Shown here in pieces: positions 1 to 5,907 of a DNA stretch of 6,511 nt. How positions within the stretch are numbered: position 1 is the stretch's first letter; each line of letters begins with the position of its first letter. Source of the DNA: Clostridia bacterium (lineage in GTDB: Bacteria > Bacillota > Clostridia > Oscillospirales > Acutalibacteraceae); contig CAAGND010000028.1 of NCBI GenBank assembly GCA_900771185.1, positions 1 through 6,511 on the forward strand, read 5' to 3'. The notes under the pieces are model-generated. The model worked only from the letters and a program-made list of their open reading frames with translations. It was not told where the DNA came from and made no database searches. A program made the translations under genes and the position numbers.

Positions 1-110
1 CGATCTGCGGCTTCCTGCGCGGTGATTTGGCGATACGTGCCCGCCGAAGGACGCGCAGTGCATCCGGTCAAAAGCATGAGTGTCAGCAAAAGAATGAGCA
101 GACGTTTCAT
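1..110 (-). CDS. Lipoprotein, N-terminal part only (possible rhodanese-domain lipoprotein)
   Basis: Only the first 36 codons are in the window; the gene continues beyond position 1. The N-terminus is MKR, then a Leu-rich hydrophobic stretch, then the lipobox LLTGC with the lipidated Cys at residue 17. This predicts export and anchoring to the outer face of the membrane. Three in-frame ATG codons sit side by side at 116, 113 and 110. I chose 110 because the GGAGG just upstream is then 7 nt away, whereas the first ATG would leave only 1 nt. The mature start, TYRQITAQEAAD, resembles the opening strand of rhodanese-like domains in Firmicute lipoproteins (Y-x-x-I-T-x-x-E-A), but the catalytic Cys loop lies outside the window, so the family is an inference. 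Lipoprotein status is secure; the enzymatic role is not. Confidence 0.8.
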   Translation of the reverse strand, partial: MKRLLILLLTLMLLTGCTARPSAGTYRQITAQEAAD

Positions 111-154
111 CATCATGCCTCCGTTTCATTTCAGGATTTCTCTGATACACATTG

Positions 155-183
155 ATTATACACCGCCACAGGGCGCTGGTCAG
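155..183 (-). promoter_or_regulatory. Sigma-A-type promoter for the lipoprotein gene
   Basis: On the minus strand there is a perfect -10 TATAAT (155-160), preceded by TG one base further upstream, and a -35 CTGACC (178-183), separated by 17 bp. Initiation would fall near 148, giving a leader of about 40 nt before the start at 110. Confidence 0.6.
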
Positions 184-190
184 TAACAAA

Positions 191-210
191 GTCACATGAG
201 TGTCTGTGAC
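191..210. promoter_or_regulatory. Dyad GTCACA-N8-TGTGAC upstream of the lipoprotein promoter
   Basis: A perfect 6-bp inverted repeat with an 8-bp spacer sits just upstream of the -35 box of the lipoprotein promoter, where an activator would bind. The half-sites are oriented opposite to a classical CRP site (TGTGA-N6-TCACA). No regulator for it is encoded in the window. It could be chance. Confidence 0.25.
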
Positions 211-267
211 TTCCTGCTGGACGAAAACAGTCTGGATATGGCATCCCATTGAAATGTTTACGAGTAT

Positions 268-393
268 ATGTACAAAGATTTCAACAGATCCGTTCTTCTT
301 TTCCTCTTTCAGAGTATAATACTCATTGAAAAGTCGTACGATAATATCGAAAAGTATCCAACGGAGTATCATCTGTTTGCAGATATTTTATAA
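268..393 (+). pseudogene. Possible 41-codon remnant of a lost convergent gene
   Basis: The plus strand is open from ATG 268 to TAA 391-393, ending in a protein-like tail (EKSYDNIEKYPTEYHLFADIL shortened here to EKSYDNIEK and EYHLFADIL). The same frame is open upstream from 187 to a single TGA at 250-252, so 187-393 could be the end of a gene with one nonsense change. The TAA lies 3 nt before the hairpin at 397-449, as expected for the 3' end of a gene. No Shine-Dalgarno site precedes ATG 268. I do not recognise the protein, and a chance open frame is quite possible. Confidence 0.2.
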
Positions 394-396
394 AAG

Positions 397-449
397 CAAG
401 ACGCTATGATCTGATACCTCCTTGAACAGGCATCGACCATAGCGTCTTG
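397..449 (-). terminator. Long two-stage hairpin, probable terminator of the ABC operon
   Basis: A perfect 12-bp stem (CAAGACGCTATG at 397-408 with CATAGCGTCTTG at 438-449) encloses a small internal loop and a second stem (413-419 with 428-434, one mismatch) capped by an 8-nt loop. It begins 14 nt past the stop codon of the downstream ABC gene. In the minus direction it is followed by CTTTTATAAAAT, a short U-run. In the plus direction a TTATAATGAATTTTT tract follows, so it may work in both directions. The U-runs are weak for an intrinsic terminator, which limits confidence. Confidence 0.6.
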
Positions 450-462
450 TTATAATGAATTT

Positions 463-2100
463 TTACAATGTTAGCAATCGTATATGCTGATTTTGCTCTC
501 CGTTATACAATCGATGAGAGACGGAAATCACCGTTCTGTTCTGTGAAGCTGCCCGTAGGGCAGATAAGACCATTTCTTCTGTTTGAGAATCCAGGTTCGC
601 GGTGATTTCGTCCAGGAGCAGAATTCTGGGGTCCAGAACCACCGCCCGGGCGATGGCGAGAAGCTGGAACTGTCCCTGAGAAAACAGGCTCTCCGTACAC
701 GGTGTATGGATACCATTCGGAAGATTCCGGGCTGTTTCGCCCAGCCCCACCATGTCCAGAGCCTGCCGGATCTGCGTATCCGTCACCTGAGGATCAAACA
801 GGGATACCTGGTCGCCAACGGTACCGGGAACCAGCCGGAACTGCTGCTCCACATAGCCGAACCAGCGGCGCTTTTCGGTTTCCGGAATCGCGTCCGGAGC
901 CCAGCCAAACACCCGAACAGTTCCCTGCTGGGGCTGGTACAACCCCGCAATCAGCTTGACCAGCGTACTCTTTCCCGCGCCGGTGCGTCCAGCCAGGATG
1001 ACAGATTCTCCCTCTTTAATGGTAAGATGAAAGTTGTGAAAGATCTCCTGTTCCCGATCGTGATAGCCAAAACTCATATCAGATATCTGGACGGCAATGC
1101 TTTCTTCCCGGACTTGTTCCGAGCTTTTTTTCTGCTCTGTTTCTTTCAAAAACTCGTTGATTCGCCGCACCCCGGCCACCGCAGATTGCACATTCTGGAT
1201 CTCCATGCCAATGCTTTCAAGGGGCGTGAAGAAATTACTTACATAGGCAATCACTGCTGCCGCAGTGCCTGCGGACATGCCAAAAAACATCTGTACCGAG
1301 CCGCTCTGGGCGGATGCTGCCATCACAATGCCGATCAGCAGAGAACTGACCGATACCACAATGGGGGAATAGACGGCGTCATAGAAGTTGGAACGTTCCT
1401 GAGCCCGATAGCTCTGCTCAATCGTGTCTCCGTAACGCTCCAGCATATAGTTTTCCTGGTGCAGAACCCGGATGGAGCGCATACTGTTCAGCGTTTCAGG
1501 TATCTGCTGGTTGGTTCGTCCCACGGCGACCCGGTTTTCCATCTGGGCTTTCAGCATCCTTTTTTGAAACTGACGGGTCATCCAGAAAAGCAGCGGCGTG
1601 GTCATCAGCAGCAGAAATCCCAGGCCAGCGCTTTTCGTAAAAATGATGACAAGGATGCTGACCAACTTGCAAAGGTCAGCCGCCATGCTGATAATGCCGG
1701 AGGAAAATAGGTTGTCCACGGTATTCACATCGTTTACAAATCGGGATGCCGTCACACCAGACTCCCGTTCCACAAAATAGGAAGCTGGGAGGCGTTTTAA
1801 TTTTTCACTCATGGCGGTCCGAATCTGATGCGTCACCTTTTGGCCGAAGGCCGTAATCAGGCTTTCCTTCGCCGCGTCCAGCAGTCCGGAGATGGCCACG
1901 ATTCCAAAGTATCCTACCGCCATGGAAAGGAGAATCTGTTCTCCCGCCGTCAGGGTGTCTACAATTTTTTCCAGCACCAGAGGCGGCAAAAGGGAGCACC
2001 CAATGGAAAGCAGGATGGTCAGAAACAGCAGCACACTCAGCCCCGGATGTTTTTGGAGCGTTTTGCCAATGGTCCGAGCCACGGAAGATTCAGTTCTCAT
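463..2100 (-). CDS. ABC half-exporter (membrane + ATPase domain), partner subunit with degenerate signature motif
   Basis: A 545-residue type IV ABC exporter half: an N-terminal membrane domain with about six hydrophobic segments (roughly 21-43, 57-74, 138-156, 160-174, 245-263, 273-291), then an ATPase domain. Visible motifs are Walker A GRTGAGKST (371-379), Q-loop VEQQF (Gln near 419-420), signature FSQGQ (473-477) instead of LSGGQ, Walker B ILLLDE with catalytic Glu498, and switch His529. The chain ends 16 residues after that His, shorter than most half-transporters. The ATG at 2100 was chosen because AAGGAGG lies 9 nt upstream; a longer frame back to 2196 has no family-like sequence. It overlaps the preceding ABC gene by 11 nt, so the two are probably coupled in translation and assemble as a heterodimer in the cytoplasmic membrane. 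The substrate cannot be deduced; drug or peptide export is plausible given the MarR regulator. Confidence 0.93.
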   Translation of the reverse strand: MRTESSVARTIGKTLQKHPGLSVLLFLTILLSIGCSLLPPLVLEKIVDTLTAGEQILLSMAVGYFGIVAISGLLDAAKESLITAFGQKVTHQIRTAMSEKLKRLPASYFVERESGVTASRFVNDVNTVDNLFSSGIISMAADLCKLVSILVIIFTKSAGLGFLLLMTTPLLFWMTRQFQKRMLKAQMENRVAVGRTNQQIPETLNSMRSIRVLHQENYMLERYGDTIEQSYRAQERSNFYDAVYSPIVVSVSSLLIGIVMAASAQSGSVQMFFGMSAGTAAAVIAYVSNFFTPLESIGMEIQNVQSAVAGVRRINEFLKETEQKKSSEQVREESIAVQISDMSFGYHDREQEIFHNFHLTIKEGESVILAGRTGAGKSTLVKLIAGLYQPQQGTVRVFGWAPDAIPETEKRRWFGYVEQQFRLVPGTVGDQVSLFDPQVTDTQIRQALDMVGLGETARNLPNGIHTPCTESLFSQGQFQLLAIARAVVLDPRILLLDEITANLDSQTEEMVLSALRAASQNRTVISVSHRLYNGEQNQHIRLLTL

Positions 2101-3823
2101 CCGATGCTGCCTCCTTCCTCTGGGCTTCATAGAGCGTTCGGTAATGCGCGTTTTCCTGCATGAATTTCCCGTGGCTGGCAGCGGTGACCTTTCCATCCTC
2201 CATCCAGAGCACCTGATCCATCTGCGGGAACAGGGAAAGCCGGTGGGAAATCAGCAGCACCACGCTGTCTTTTGCCAGAGCGCGAAGATTGTCAAAAATC
2301 CGGGTCTCCGTCTCTATATCCACGGCGGAAAAGGGGTCGTCCAGAACCATCAGCGGCTTTTGGTGATAGAGGGTTCTGGCCAGGGCAATCCGGGCCTGCT
2401 GGCCGCCGGATAGGCGGACGCCGCCGCTGCCAATGACCGTATGGATGCCATCCGGGAATTCCGCCACCTCCCGGTCCATGCAGACGGCCCGGAGTACCGG
2501 GCCGATATCGCCGGGTTTTCCCATGCAGATATTTTCCTCGATTGTCCCACTGAACAGCTCCGGCTTATGGCCCAGATACCCGACGCCGTTTTCATACCGC
2601 TCGCCCTGATTGGAAAAGCGGACATCTCCCAAACAGATTTCCCCCTGATAGGGAAGTTCGCCAATCAGGAGCTTTCCGAGGGTGGATTTTCCACAGGCAA
2701 TTTTGCCGGTGAGCCCGACGATTTCTCCGGGTTTTGCCTGAAATGTCACATTGGCAAAAAGCGCGTCCTGTCCGGGATAGGCGAAGGTCACGTTTCGGAC
2801 GGACAGCGGCGAACGGGAAGCGGTCTCCCAATCCGGTTCCTCCTCCACGCTGCCTAAGTACGGCTTGATCCGTTTCCAGGACACCTGAGCCTTTTGCACG
2901 GCATTGAACAGCTTCGCCGCCTTGGACGACTTGACCGCCAGCTTTTGATAACAGGAAAAGAAGGTGGTAAAGGCAGCGATGTTCCAAACGCTCCAGCCTG
3001 TACCGAACACGTTTTTTCCTCCAAACCAGATGATGACAATGGCCCCCAGCATGGAAATGACCTGATAGATCGGCTGCATGGCATTTTCCCAGATGTTTGC
3101 CCGGACAGCCTTCTTTTCATAATCTGTCAGATTCTCCTCATAGACCGCGTTCCGGTTGGTCTCCTGGCCGTAGACCCGGTAGGTCAAAGCGTTTGTGATC
3201 CGCTCCAATGTAGCCGCATTCAGCCTCGTGTTGCTTTCCCGGCTGAGCGCTACATTTTTTGTGACAACTACTTTCAGCTTCTCTGCCAGAAAATAGGCAA
3301 TCGGCGGAAATAACATGGAAAGAAGCGTCAGCTTCCAGTCATATAACAATAGCATGACCAAATATGCGATCATCACAACCCCAGTGTCAAATACTTCCGT
3401 GGTAAACTTCCGCATCCCCTCTACGCAGGCATCTGCATCGGAGATGATTTTTGTCATCATGGAACCGGCTCCTTCCAGATCCTCCCGCTTTCGATGCAGC
3501 AGGTTCCAGTAAAGGGTCATTTTCATTCTTTTGCTGATGTGGTTGGCAAACTTTCGGACATAAAGGCGCTTGAGGTAGCGCATAAACTGAACGAAGAGGA
3601 TGGTCAGCACATAGCAGACGGCCAGCATAACCATTTCAACGGCCTGTCGGTTTCCACCCAGAATGTCGCACAGGTACTGTACCATCTGGCCTTCAAACCA
3701 GGGTCCTGCCACCATGCCTGCATTATAGAGGATTCCTGTTACTGTCACAATGAGAAGGAGCCACTTCTCTTTGTGGAAATAGTACCCGATCTGGTCCGTT
3801 GCGTCCCGGTTATTCCTGTTCAT
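2090..3823 (-). CDS. ABC half-exporter (membrane + ATPase domain), subunit with Asp in place of catalytic Glu
   Basis: A 577-residue ABC exporter half. Membrane segments lie near 20-42, 62-81, 146-160, 165-181, 252-268 and 280-296. The ATPase domain shows Walker A GKIACGKST (373-381), a canonical signature LSGGQ (471-475), Walker B LMVLDD (491-496), and switch His527. Two departures stand out: Asp496 replaces the catalytic Glu (LDDPFSAVD, as in degenerate sites of ABCC-type and heterodimeric exporters), and the Q-loop position reads YLGHKPELF, with His419 where Gln is usual. These predict a non-hydrolysing ATP site built from this subunit's Walker motifs and the partner's FSQGQ, while its LSGGQ completes the partner's active site. 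The start at 3823 follows GGAAGG and overlaps the MarR gene by 14 nt. It is the second gene of the operon. Confidence 0.93.
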   Translation of the reverse strand: MNRNNRDATDQIGYYFHKEKWLLLIVTVTGILYNAGMVAGPWFEGQMVQYLCDILGGNRQAVEMVMLAVCYVLTILFVQFMRYLKRLYVRKFANHISKRMKMTLYWNLLHRKREDLEGAGSMMTKIISDADACVEGMRKFTTEVFDTGVVMIAYLVMLLLYDWKLTLLSMLFPPIAYFLAEKLKVVVTKNVALSRESNTRLNAATLERITNALTYRVYGQETNRNAVYEENLTDYEKKAVRANIWENAMQPIYQVISMLGAIVIIWFGGKNVFGTGWSVWNIAAFTTFFSCYQKLAVKSSKAAKLFNAVQKAQVSWKRIKPYLGSVEEEPDWETASRSPLSVRNVTFAYPGQDALFANVTFQAKPGEIVGLTGKIACGKSTLGKLLIGELPYQGEICLGDVRFSNQGERYENGVGYLGHKPELFSGTIEENICMGKPGDIGPVLRAVCMDREVAEFPDGIHTVIGSGGVRLSGGQQARIALARTLYHQKPLMVLDDPFSAVDIETETRIFDNLRALAKDSVVLLISHRLSLFPQMDQVLWMEDGKVTAASHGKFMQENAHYRTLYEAQRKEAASDEN

Positions 3824-4298
3824 CTTCTACGCCTTCCTTCTTTTCAGAAAGCAGCTCTGCCACATGGGGAAATCCGCTGCGGCTTTCCTGCTTGGAGCGA
3901 AGGTACAGCTTATCCAGGGTAGCCGTAAAGGATGCCAGTTCCGCTGGATCAAGGCCCTCCAATAGCCAGTCATAAAAAGCCGTCTCTACCGCCGCTTTGG
4001 AGATTTTCAGATTTTCCGCCTTTTCGGTAGCATACAAAAGCTGGCTTCTGCCGTCCGCCGGATTTTCTTTACGGATCAGATAGCCCTTTTGCTCCAAGTT
4101 TGCCGTGCGCCGGGCAACAGCGCCCTTGTCCATATTCAACTGCAAACTGATCTCCCGCTGGGAAAGTCCGGGGTTATGGCGCACCAAATGAATCAAATCC
4201 ATTTCCCCTGAACCAATTCCGCCCTCCTTCATAGTGCGGATCACCAGCTTGCTTGCTTCTCTTGCAATTTTCGTGATTTGTCTTTTCGTTGTATCCAT
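3810..4298 (-). CDS. MarR-family transcriptional regulator
   Basis: A 162-residue protein with a winged helix-turn-helix in the MarR position: helices over about 45-70 (LSQREISLQLNMDKGAVARR), then the wing with the family's D-x-R signature (ADGRSQLL, 81-88). Helical N- and C-terminal ends would form the dimer interface. MarR proteins bind palindromic sites as homodimers and usually release DNA on binding small phenolic or drug-like ligands. It is first in the operon with two ABC exporter halves, with a 14-nt overlap to the next gene, so it most likely represses its own promoter and the exporter. The dyad over the -10 box at 4315-4352 is the candidate operator. GGAGG lies 5 nt upstream of ATG 4298, supporting this start. 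The acidic C-terminal tail (EKKEGVEDEQE) is unremarkable. Confidence 0.92.
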   Translation of the reverse strand: MDTTKRQITKIAREASKLVIRTMKEGGIGSGEMDLIHLVRHNPGLSQREISLQLNMDKGAVARRTANLEQKGYLIRKENPADGRSQLLYATEKAENLKISKAAVETAFYDWLLEGLDPAELASFTATLDKLYLRSKQESRSGFPHVAELLSEKKEGVEDEQE

Positions 4299-4314
4299 AT
4301 TGCCCTCCGCAAAA

Positions 4315-4352
4315 AAGATGTATCATCAACAAATCGGATGATACTACATCTT
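4315..4352. promoter_or_regulatory. Large dyad over the -10 box, candidate MarR operator
   Basis: Inner arms GTATCATC (4320-4327) and GATGATAC (4337-4344) are perfect inverted repeats around a 9-bp centre. Outer arms AAGAT (4315-4319) and ATCTT (4348-4352) also match, offset by a 3-base insertion (TAC, 4345-4347). Each half is itself roughly symmetric: GATG-TAT-CATC and GATG-ATACTA-CATC, so two dimers could bind. One arm covers the -10 and the other lies in the leader, which suits repression by the adjacent MarR protein. Confidence 0.65.
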
Positions 4353-4366
4353 TATAAAAAAATCAA
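4338..4366 (-). promoter_or_regulatory. Promoter of the marR-ABC-ABC operon
   Basis: On the minus strand, -35 TTGATT (4361-4366) and -10 TATCAT (4338-4343) are separated by exactly 17 bp. Initiation would fall near 4331, giving a leader of about 33 nt before the MarR start. It lies 20 bp downstream of the terminator of the preceding gene, so the operon is an independent unit. Confidence 0.7.
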
Positions 4367-4385
4367 GCCTTGTGGTACTCCATAA

Positions 4386-4424
4386 ACGAAAACAGGGCTG
4401 CCGCATAAACAGTCCTGTTTTCGT
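4386..4424 (-). terminator. Hairpin terminator after the ATC-hydrolase-like gene
   Basis: A 15-bp stem (4386-4400 with 4410-4424, one G-U pair) with a 9-nt loop starts 26 nt past the stop codon of the ATC-hydrolase-like gene. On the minus strand the 3' arm ends CCTGTTTTCGTTTATGG, giving an interrupted U-rich tract. It separates this gene from the marR promoter immediately downstream. Confidence 0.65.
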
Positions 4425-4449
4425 AATGAATCATTTTTACGCTTTTTTA

Positions 4450-5073
4450 TTACCTAATATAAAGCTTGAAATCGCAGCAATCGCCACCAGTTCCCAACGT
4501 TTTTTTCCTATCCCAAATCAGTTTTGGATGCATATTCCCATAACAAAGATCATCCGCTTTACAGAAAAACTGTGCAAGTTCTGGGCAATTATATTTTTTG
4601 CAAGCTTCTACATATGGACATTTTATCATATCAGCAGCGAACCCTTTTTCACATTCTTTTTCTATAAATTCGAATCCAGCAGCAGGTCCAAATTTTGTCC
4701 TAAGCATCTTTTTCATAAATGATGGGATTGTTTTATATAGTCCAGGAATTCTTAGAAGTCTTGGAATTATCTTGGCCATGCTCTCAATTTTCTTAAAACA
4801 CCATTTTTCAAATAGCATCAAAGCTTTATCTTTATTTCCCTCTTTATGTAATATGGTTTCATAAAAAGCAATACAGGGAAGTATTTGTTTCAAATGTTCT
4901 GTTTCTGCTTGCGTTGCATCCATATTCTCTTTTATTAGTTCAGCAGTTCGACGATATACGCAGTCAAGCAAATACGCCAGTCCATTGGATTTAAACTCAT
5001 TTTCCAAACTGCTTGGCATGGGTTTCTCTTTAATCCACTTTCTTGCAAGTTGAGTTGTTTTCTTTTCATTCAT
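4450..5073 (-). CDS. L-2-amino-thiazoline-4-carboxylic acid (ATC) hydrolase family protein
   Basis: A 207-residue soluble protein with the C-terminal pattern of the ATC-hydrolase family: FGPAAGFEF (128-136), DMIKCPYVEACKKYNCPEL (148-166), FFCKADDLCYG (169-179) and WDRKKTLGTGGDCCDF (187-202). Seven Cys in the last 60 residues (152, 158, 163, 171, 177, 199, 200) suggest metal binding or a thiol site. The named reaction is opening of the thiazoline ring toward cysteine, but most members are untested, so the substrate is unknown. The start at 5073 was chosen because GGGAGG lies 10 nt upstream and family-like sequence begins there; the frame is open back to 5412 but that part looks non-coding. The gene is strikingly AT-rich (two 60-base lines counted at 28% and 33% GC) against the neighbouring ABC genes (47% and 67% in two lines), suggesting acquisition by transfer. 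It has its own promoter and terminator. Confidence 0.82.
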   Translation of the reverse strand: MNEKKTTQLARKWIKEKPMPSSLENEFKSNGLAYLLDCVYRRTAELIKENMDATQAETEHLKQILPCIAFYETILHKEGNKDKALMLFEKWCFKKIESMAKIIPRLLRIPGLYKTIPSFMKKMLRTKFGPAAGFEFIEKECEKGFAADMIKCPYVEACKKYNCPELAQFFCKADDLCYGNMHPKLIWDRKKTLGTGGDCCDFKLYIR

Positions 5074-5173
5074 GCATATATACCCTCCCGTCAGAAAAAT
5101 GCCGGAATCTATATCAATCCCGCTTGAGCTCTGATCTGTTTTACTCAGTGAATGCAAGTTTATCAGTATTGCA

Positions 5174-5202
5174 AATATATCATAAAAACGCGAAGTTATC
5201 AA
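5174..5202 (-). promoter_or_regulatory. Promoter of the ATC-hydrolase-like gene
   Basis: On the minus strand, -35 TTGATA (5197-5202) and -10 TATATT (5174-5179) are 17 bp apart. Initiation near 5167 would leave a leader of about 95 nt, in which I see no riboswitch-like structure. Confidence 0.55.
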
Positions 5203-5279
5203 CCAGCCTTGTATTTGAATGAGATATGGAGCTATATAACAAACGCAGAACAACCAACAGCGGACAATCCTAATTGCAA

Positions 5280-5301
5280 GATTCCCGATGGGGTATAATA
5301 T
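5280..5301 (+). repeat. Upstream copy of the putative HipB operator
   Basis: This 22-bp block matches 5322-5343 at 18 of 22 positions, including an identical GGGTATAATAT (5291-5301). The copies are 42 bp apart, about four helical turns, which would put two bound dimers on the same face of the DNA. Confidence 0.6.
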
Positions 5302-5314
5302 CTGCAAATTTATC

Positions 5315-5343
5315 TTGACAATATCCCCGTTCGGGTATAATAT
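5315..5343 (+). promoter_or_regulatory. Promoter of the hipB-hipS-hipT operon
   Basis: A perfect -35 TTGACA (5315-5320) is followed by a perfect -10 TATAAT (5336-5341), but the spacer is only 15 bp; TAATAT (5338-5343) would give 17 bp with a poorer -10. The short spacing may hold basal activity down. Initiation near 5348-5350 gives a leader of about 26 nt to the hipB start. Confidence 0.6.
5322..5343 (+). promoter_or_regulatory. Putative HipB operator between -35 and -10
   Basis: TATCCCCGTTCGGGTATA (5322-5339) fits the classical E. coli HipB operator pattern TATCC-N8-GGATA with one mismatch (GTATA in the right arm). It fills the spacer and covers the -10, so binding would block RNA polymerase. 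A near-identical copy lies at 5280-5301. Confidence 0.6.
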
Positions 5344-5374
5344 AAACGTGGACATGATTCGAGGGGTGATCGCC

Positions 5375-5578
5375 ATGAATAAGATTTCCAGGTTTATTCG
5401 TGAGAGCCGCAAGGCCGCAGGGCTTACTCAGGAAGAATTTGCCGCACGTTCCGGTCTGGGGCTGCGCTTTGTACGCGAACTGGAACAGGGAAAAACCACA
5501 GTTCGCATGGATAAGGTGAATGAAGCTTTGGCCATGTTTGGCATGGAGGCCGTCCCCGGCAGAAAGGATGCTGACTGA
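5375..5578 (+). CDS. hipB: HipB-like XRE-family antitoxin/repressor
   Basis: A 67-residue protein that is almost entirely one XRE-type helix-turn-helix: SRFIRESRKAAGLTQEEFA (5-23) gives the first helices, GLGLRFVRELEQGKTT (27-42) the recognition helix and the conserved E-x-G loop, and VNEALAMFGMEA the last helix. This matches the short HipB group found beside HipA-type kinases. The role would be dimeric DNA binding, repression of its own operon through the sites at 5280-5343, and assembly with HipS/HipT. The start at 5375 has GAGGGG 8 nt upstream; an in-frame ATG at 5354 would sit almost at the transcription start. Its TGA shares one base with the ATG of the next gene (TGATG), so the two are translationally coupled. 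Confidence 0.9.
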   Translation: MNKISRFIRESRKAAGLTQEEFAARSGLGLRFVRELEQGKTTVRMDKVNEALAMFGMEAVPGRKDAD

Positions 5579-5907
5579 TGGCTGCGTTCAGGAATGCGTA
5601 TATCTATGTGGAGCAGCGGTATGCCGGCATACTTTCCGAAACAGAGGACGGATATCGTTTCGCCTATGATGCGGATTATTTGAACGCCGAGTGCCCGCGG
5701 GCTGTGTCTCTTACCCTTCCCCTGCGAGCAGAAGCCTATGAATCCAATACCCTGTTTCCGTTCTTTGACGGGCTGATACCGGAGGGATGGCTGCTGAATG
5801 TGGTGACACACAACTGGAAGCTTGATCGAAAGGATCGTTTTGGCCTGCTGCTTGTTGCATGCCGCGACACCATCGGGAATGTGACGGTTCGGGAGGTTGT
5901 CGAATGA
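5578..5907 (+). CDS. hipS: Free-standing HipA N-terminal subdomain (HipS-like antitoxin)
   Basis: A 109-residue protein corresponding only to the N-subdomain that opens full-length HipA kinases. Recognisable blocks are AYIYVEQRYAGILSETEDGYRFAY (shortened: YVEQRYAGIL, 10-19), the hallmark FPFFDGLIPEGWLL (60-73), and DRFGLLLVACRDTIGNV (86-102). It has no kinase motifs. In the E. coli O127 HipBST system the equivalent HipS is the actual antitoxin of the HipT kinase and is thought to block kinase domain closure using a conserved Trp; Trp71 in the PEGW motif here is a candidate equivalent, which is inference. The Shine-Dalgarno site is modest (AAAGGA, about 9 nt upstream), so translation probably depends on coupling to hipB. 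Its stop overlaps the kinase start by 4 nt (ATGA). A frameshifted single hipA is unlikely, because the downstream gene has its own strong ribosome site and its own N-terminal domain. Confidence 0.85.
   Translation: MAAFRNAYIYVEQRYAGILSETEDGYRFAYDADYLNAECPRAVSLTLPLRAEAYESNTLFPFFDGLIPEGWLLNVVTHNWKLDRKDRFGLLLVACRDTIGNVTVREVVE

Larger units (their letters stand above)
111..462. other. Intergenic stretch between the lipoprotein gene and the ABC operon end
   Basis: About 350 bases without a confident gene. It contains the lipoprotein promoter, the dyad at 191-210, a possible decayed plus-strand reading frame (187-393), and the long hairpin at 397-449. Two small odd-centred palindromes also occur, GAGTATAATACTC (312-324) and CGATAATATCG (339-349), with no evident role. 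Confidence 0.6.
5074..5374. other. Divergent intergenic region between the ATC-hydrolase-like gene and the hip operon
   Basis: About 300 AT-rich bases hold the minus-strand promoter at 5174-5202 and, on the other side, the plus-strand hip promoter with two operator copies. I see no additional gene between 5203 and 5279. Confidence 0.6.

Noticed and set aside
315..320. TATAAT as a plus-strand promoter
   Set aside because: No acceptable -35 lies 16-18 bp upstream and no supported plus-strand gene follows.
334..349. Small palindromes TCGTACGA and CGATAATATCG
   Set aside because: Short, AT-rich and isolated; such symmetry is expected by chance in intergenic DNA.
583..1710. A 375-codon open frame on the plus strand
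   Set aside because: It is antisense to a well-supported ABC transporter gene, its translation is rich in His, Arg and Gln with no family-like motif, and it has no ribosome site.
2101..2196. A longer N-terminus for the downstream ABC gene, starting at 2196
   Set aside because: The extra 32 residues are Arg-rich and lie entirely within the preceding ABC gene. AAGGAGG 9 nt before ATG 2100 marks the real start.
5288..5374. Earlier hipB starts at 5288 or 5354
   Set aside because: 5288 lies upstream of the promoter, and 5354 leaves almost no leader and no ribosome site. GAGGGG at 5361-5366 fits 5375.
5074..5412. A 113-residue N-terminal extension of the ATC-hydrolase-like protein back to 5412
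   Set aside because: It would run through the hip promoter and into hipB, lacks a ribosome site, and contains the gene's own likely promoter; family-like sequence starts at 5073.
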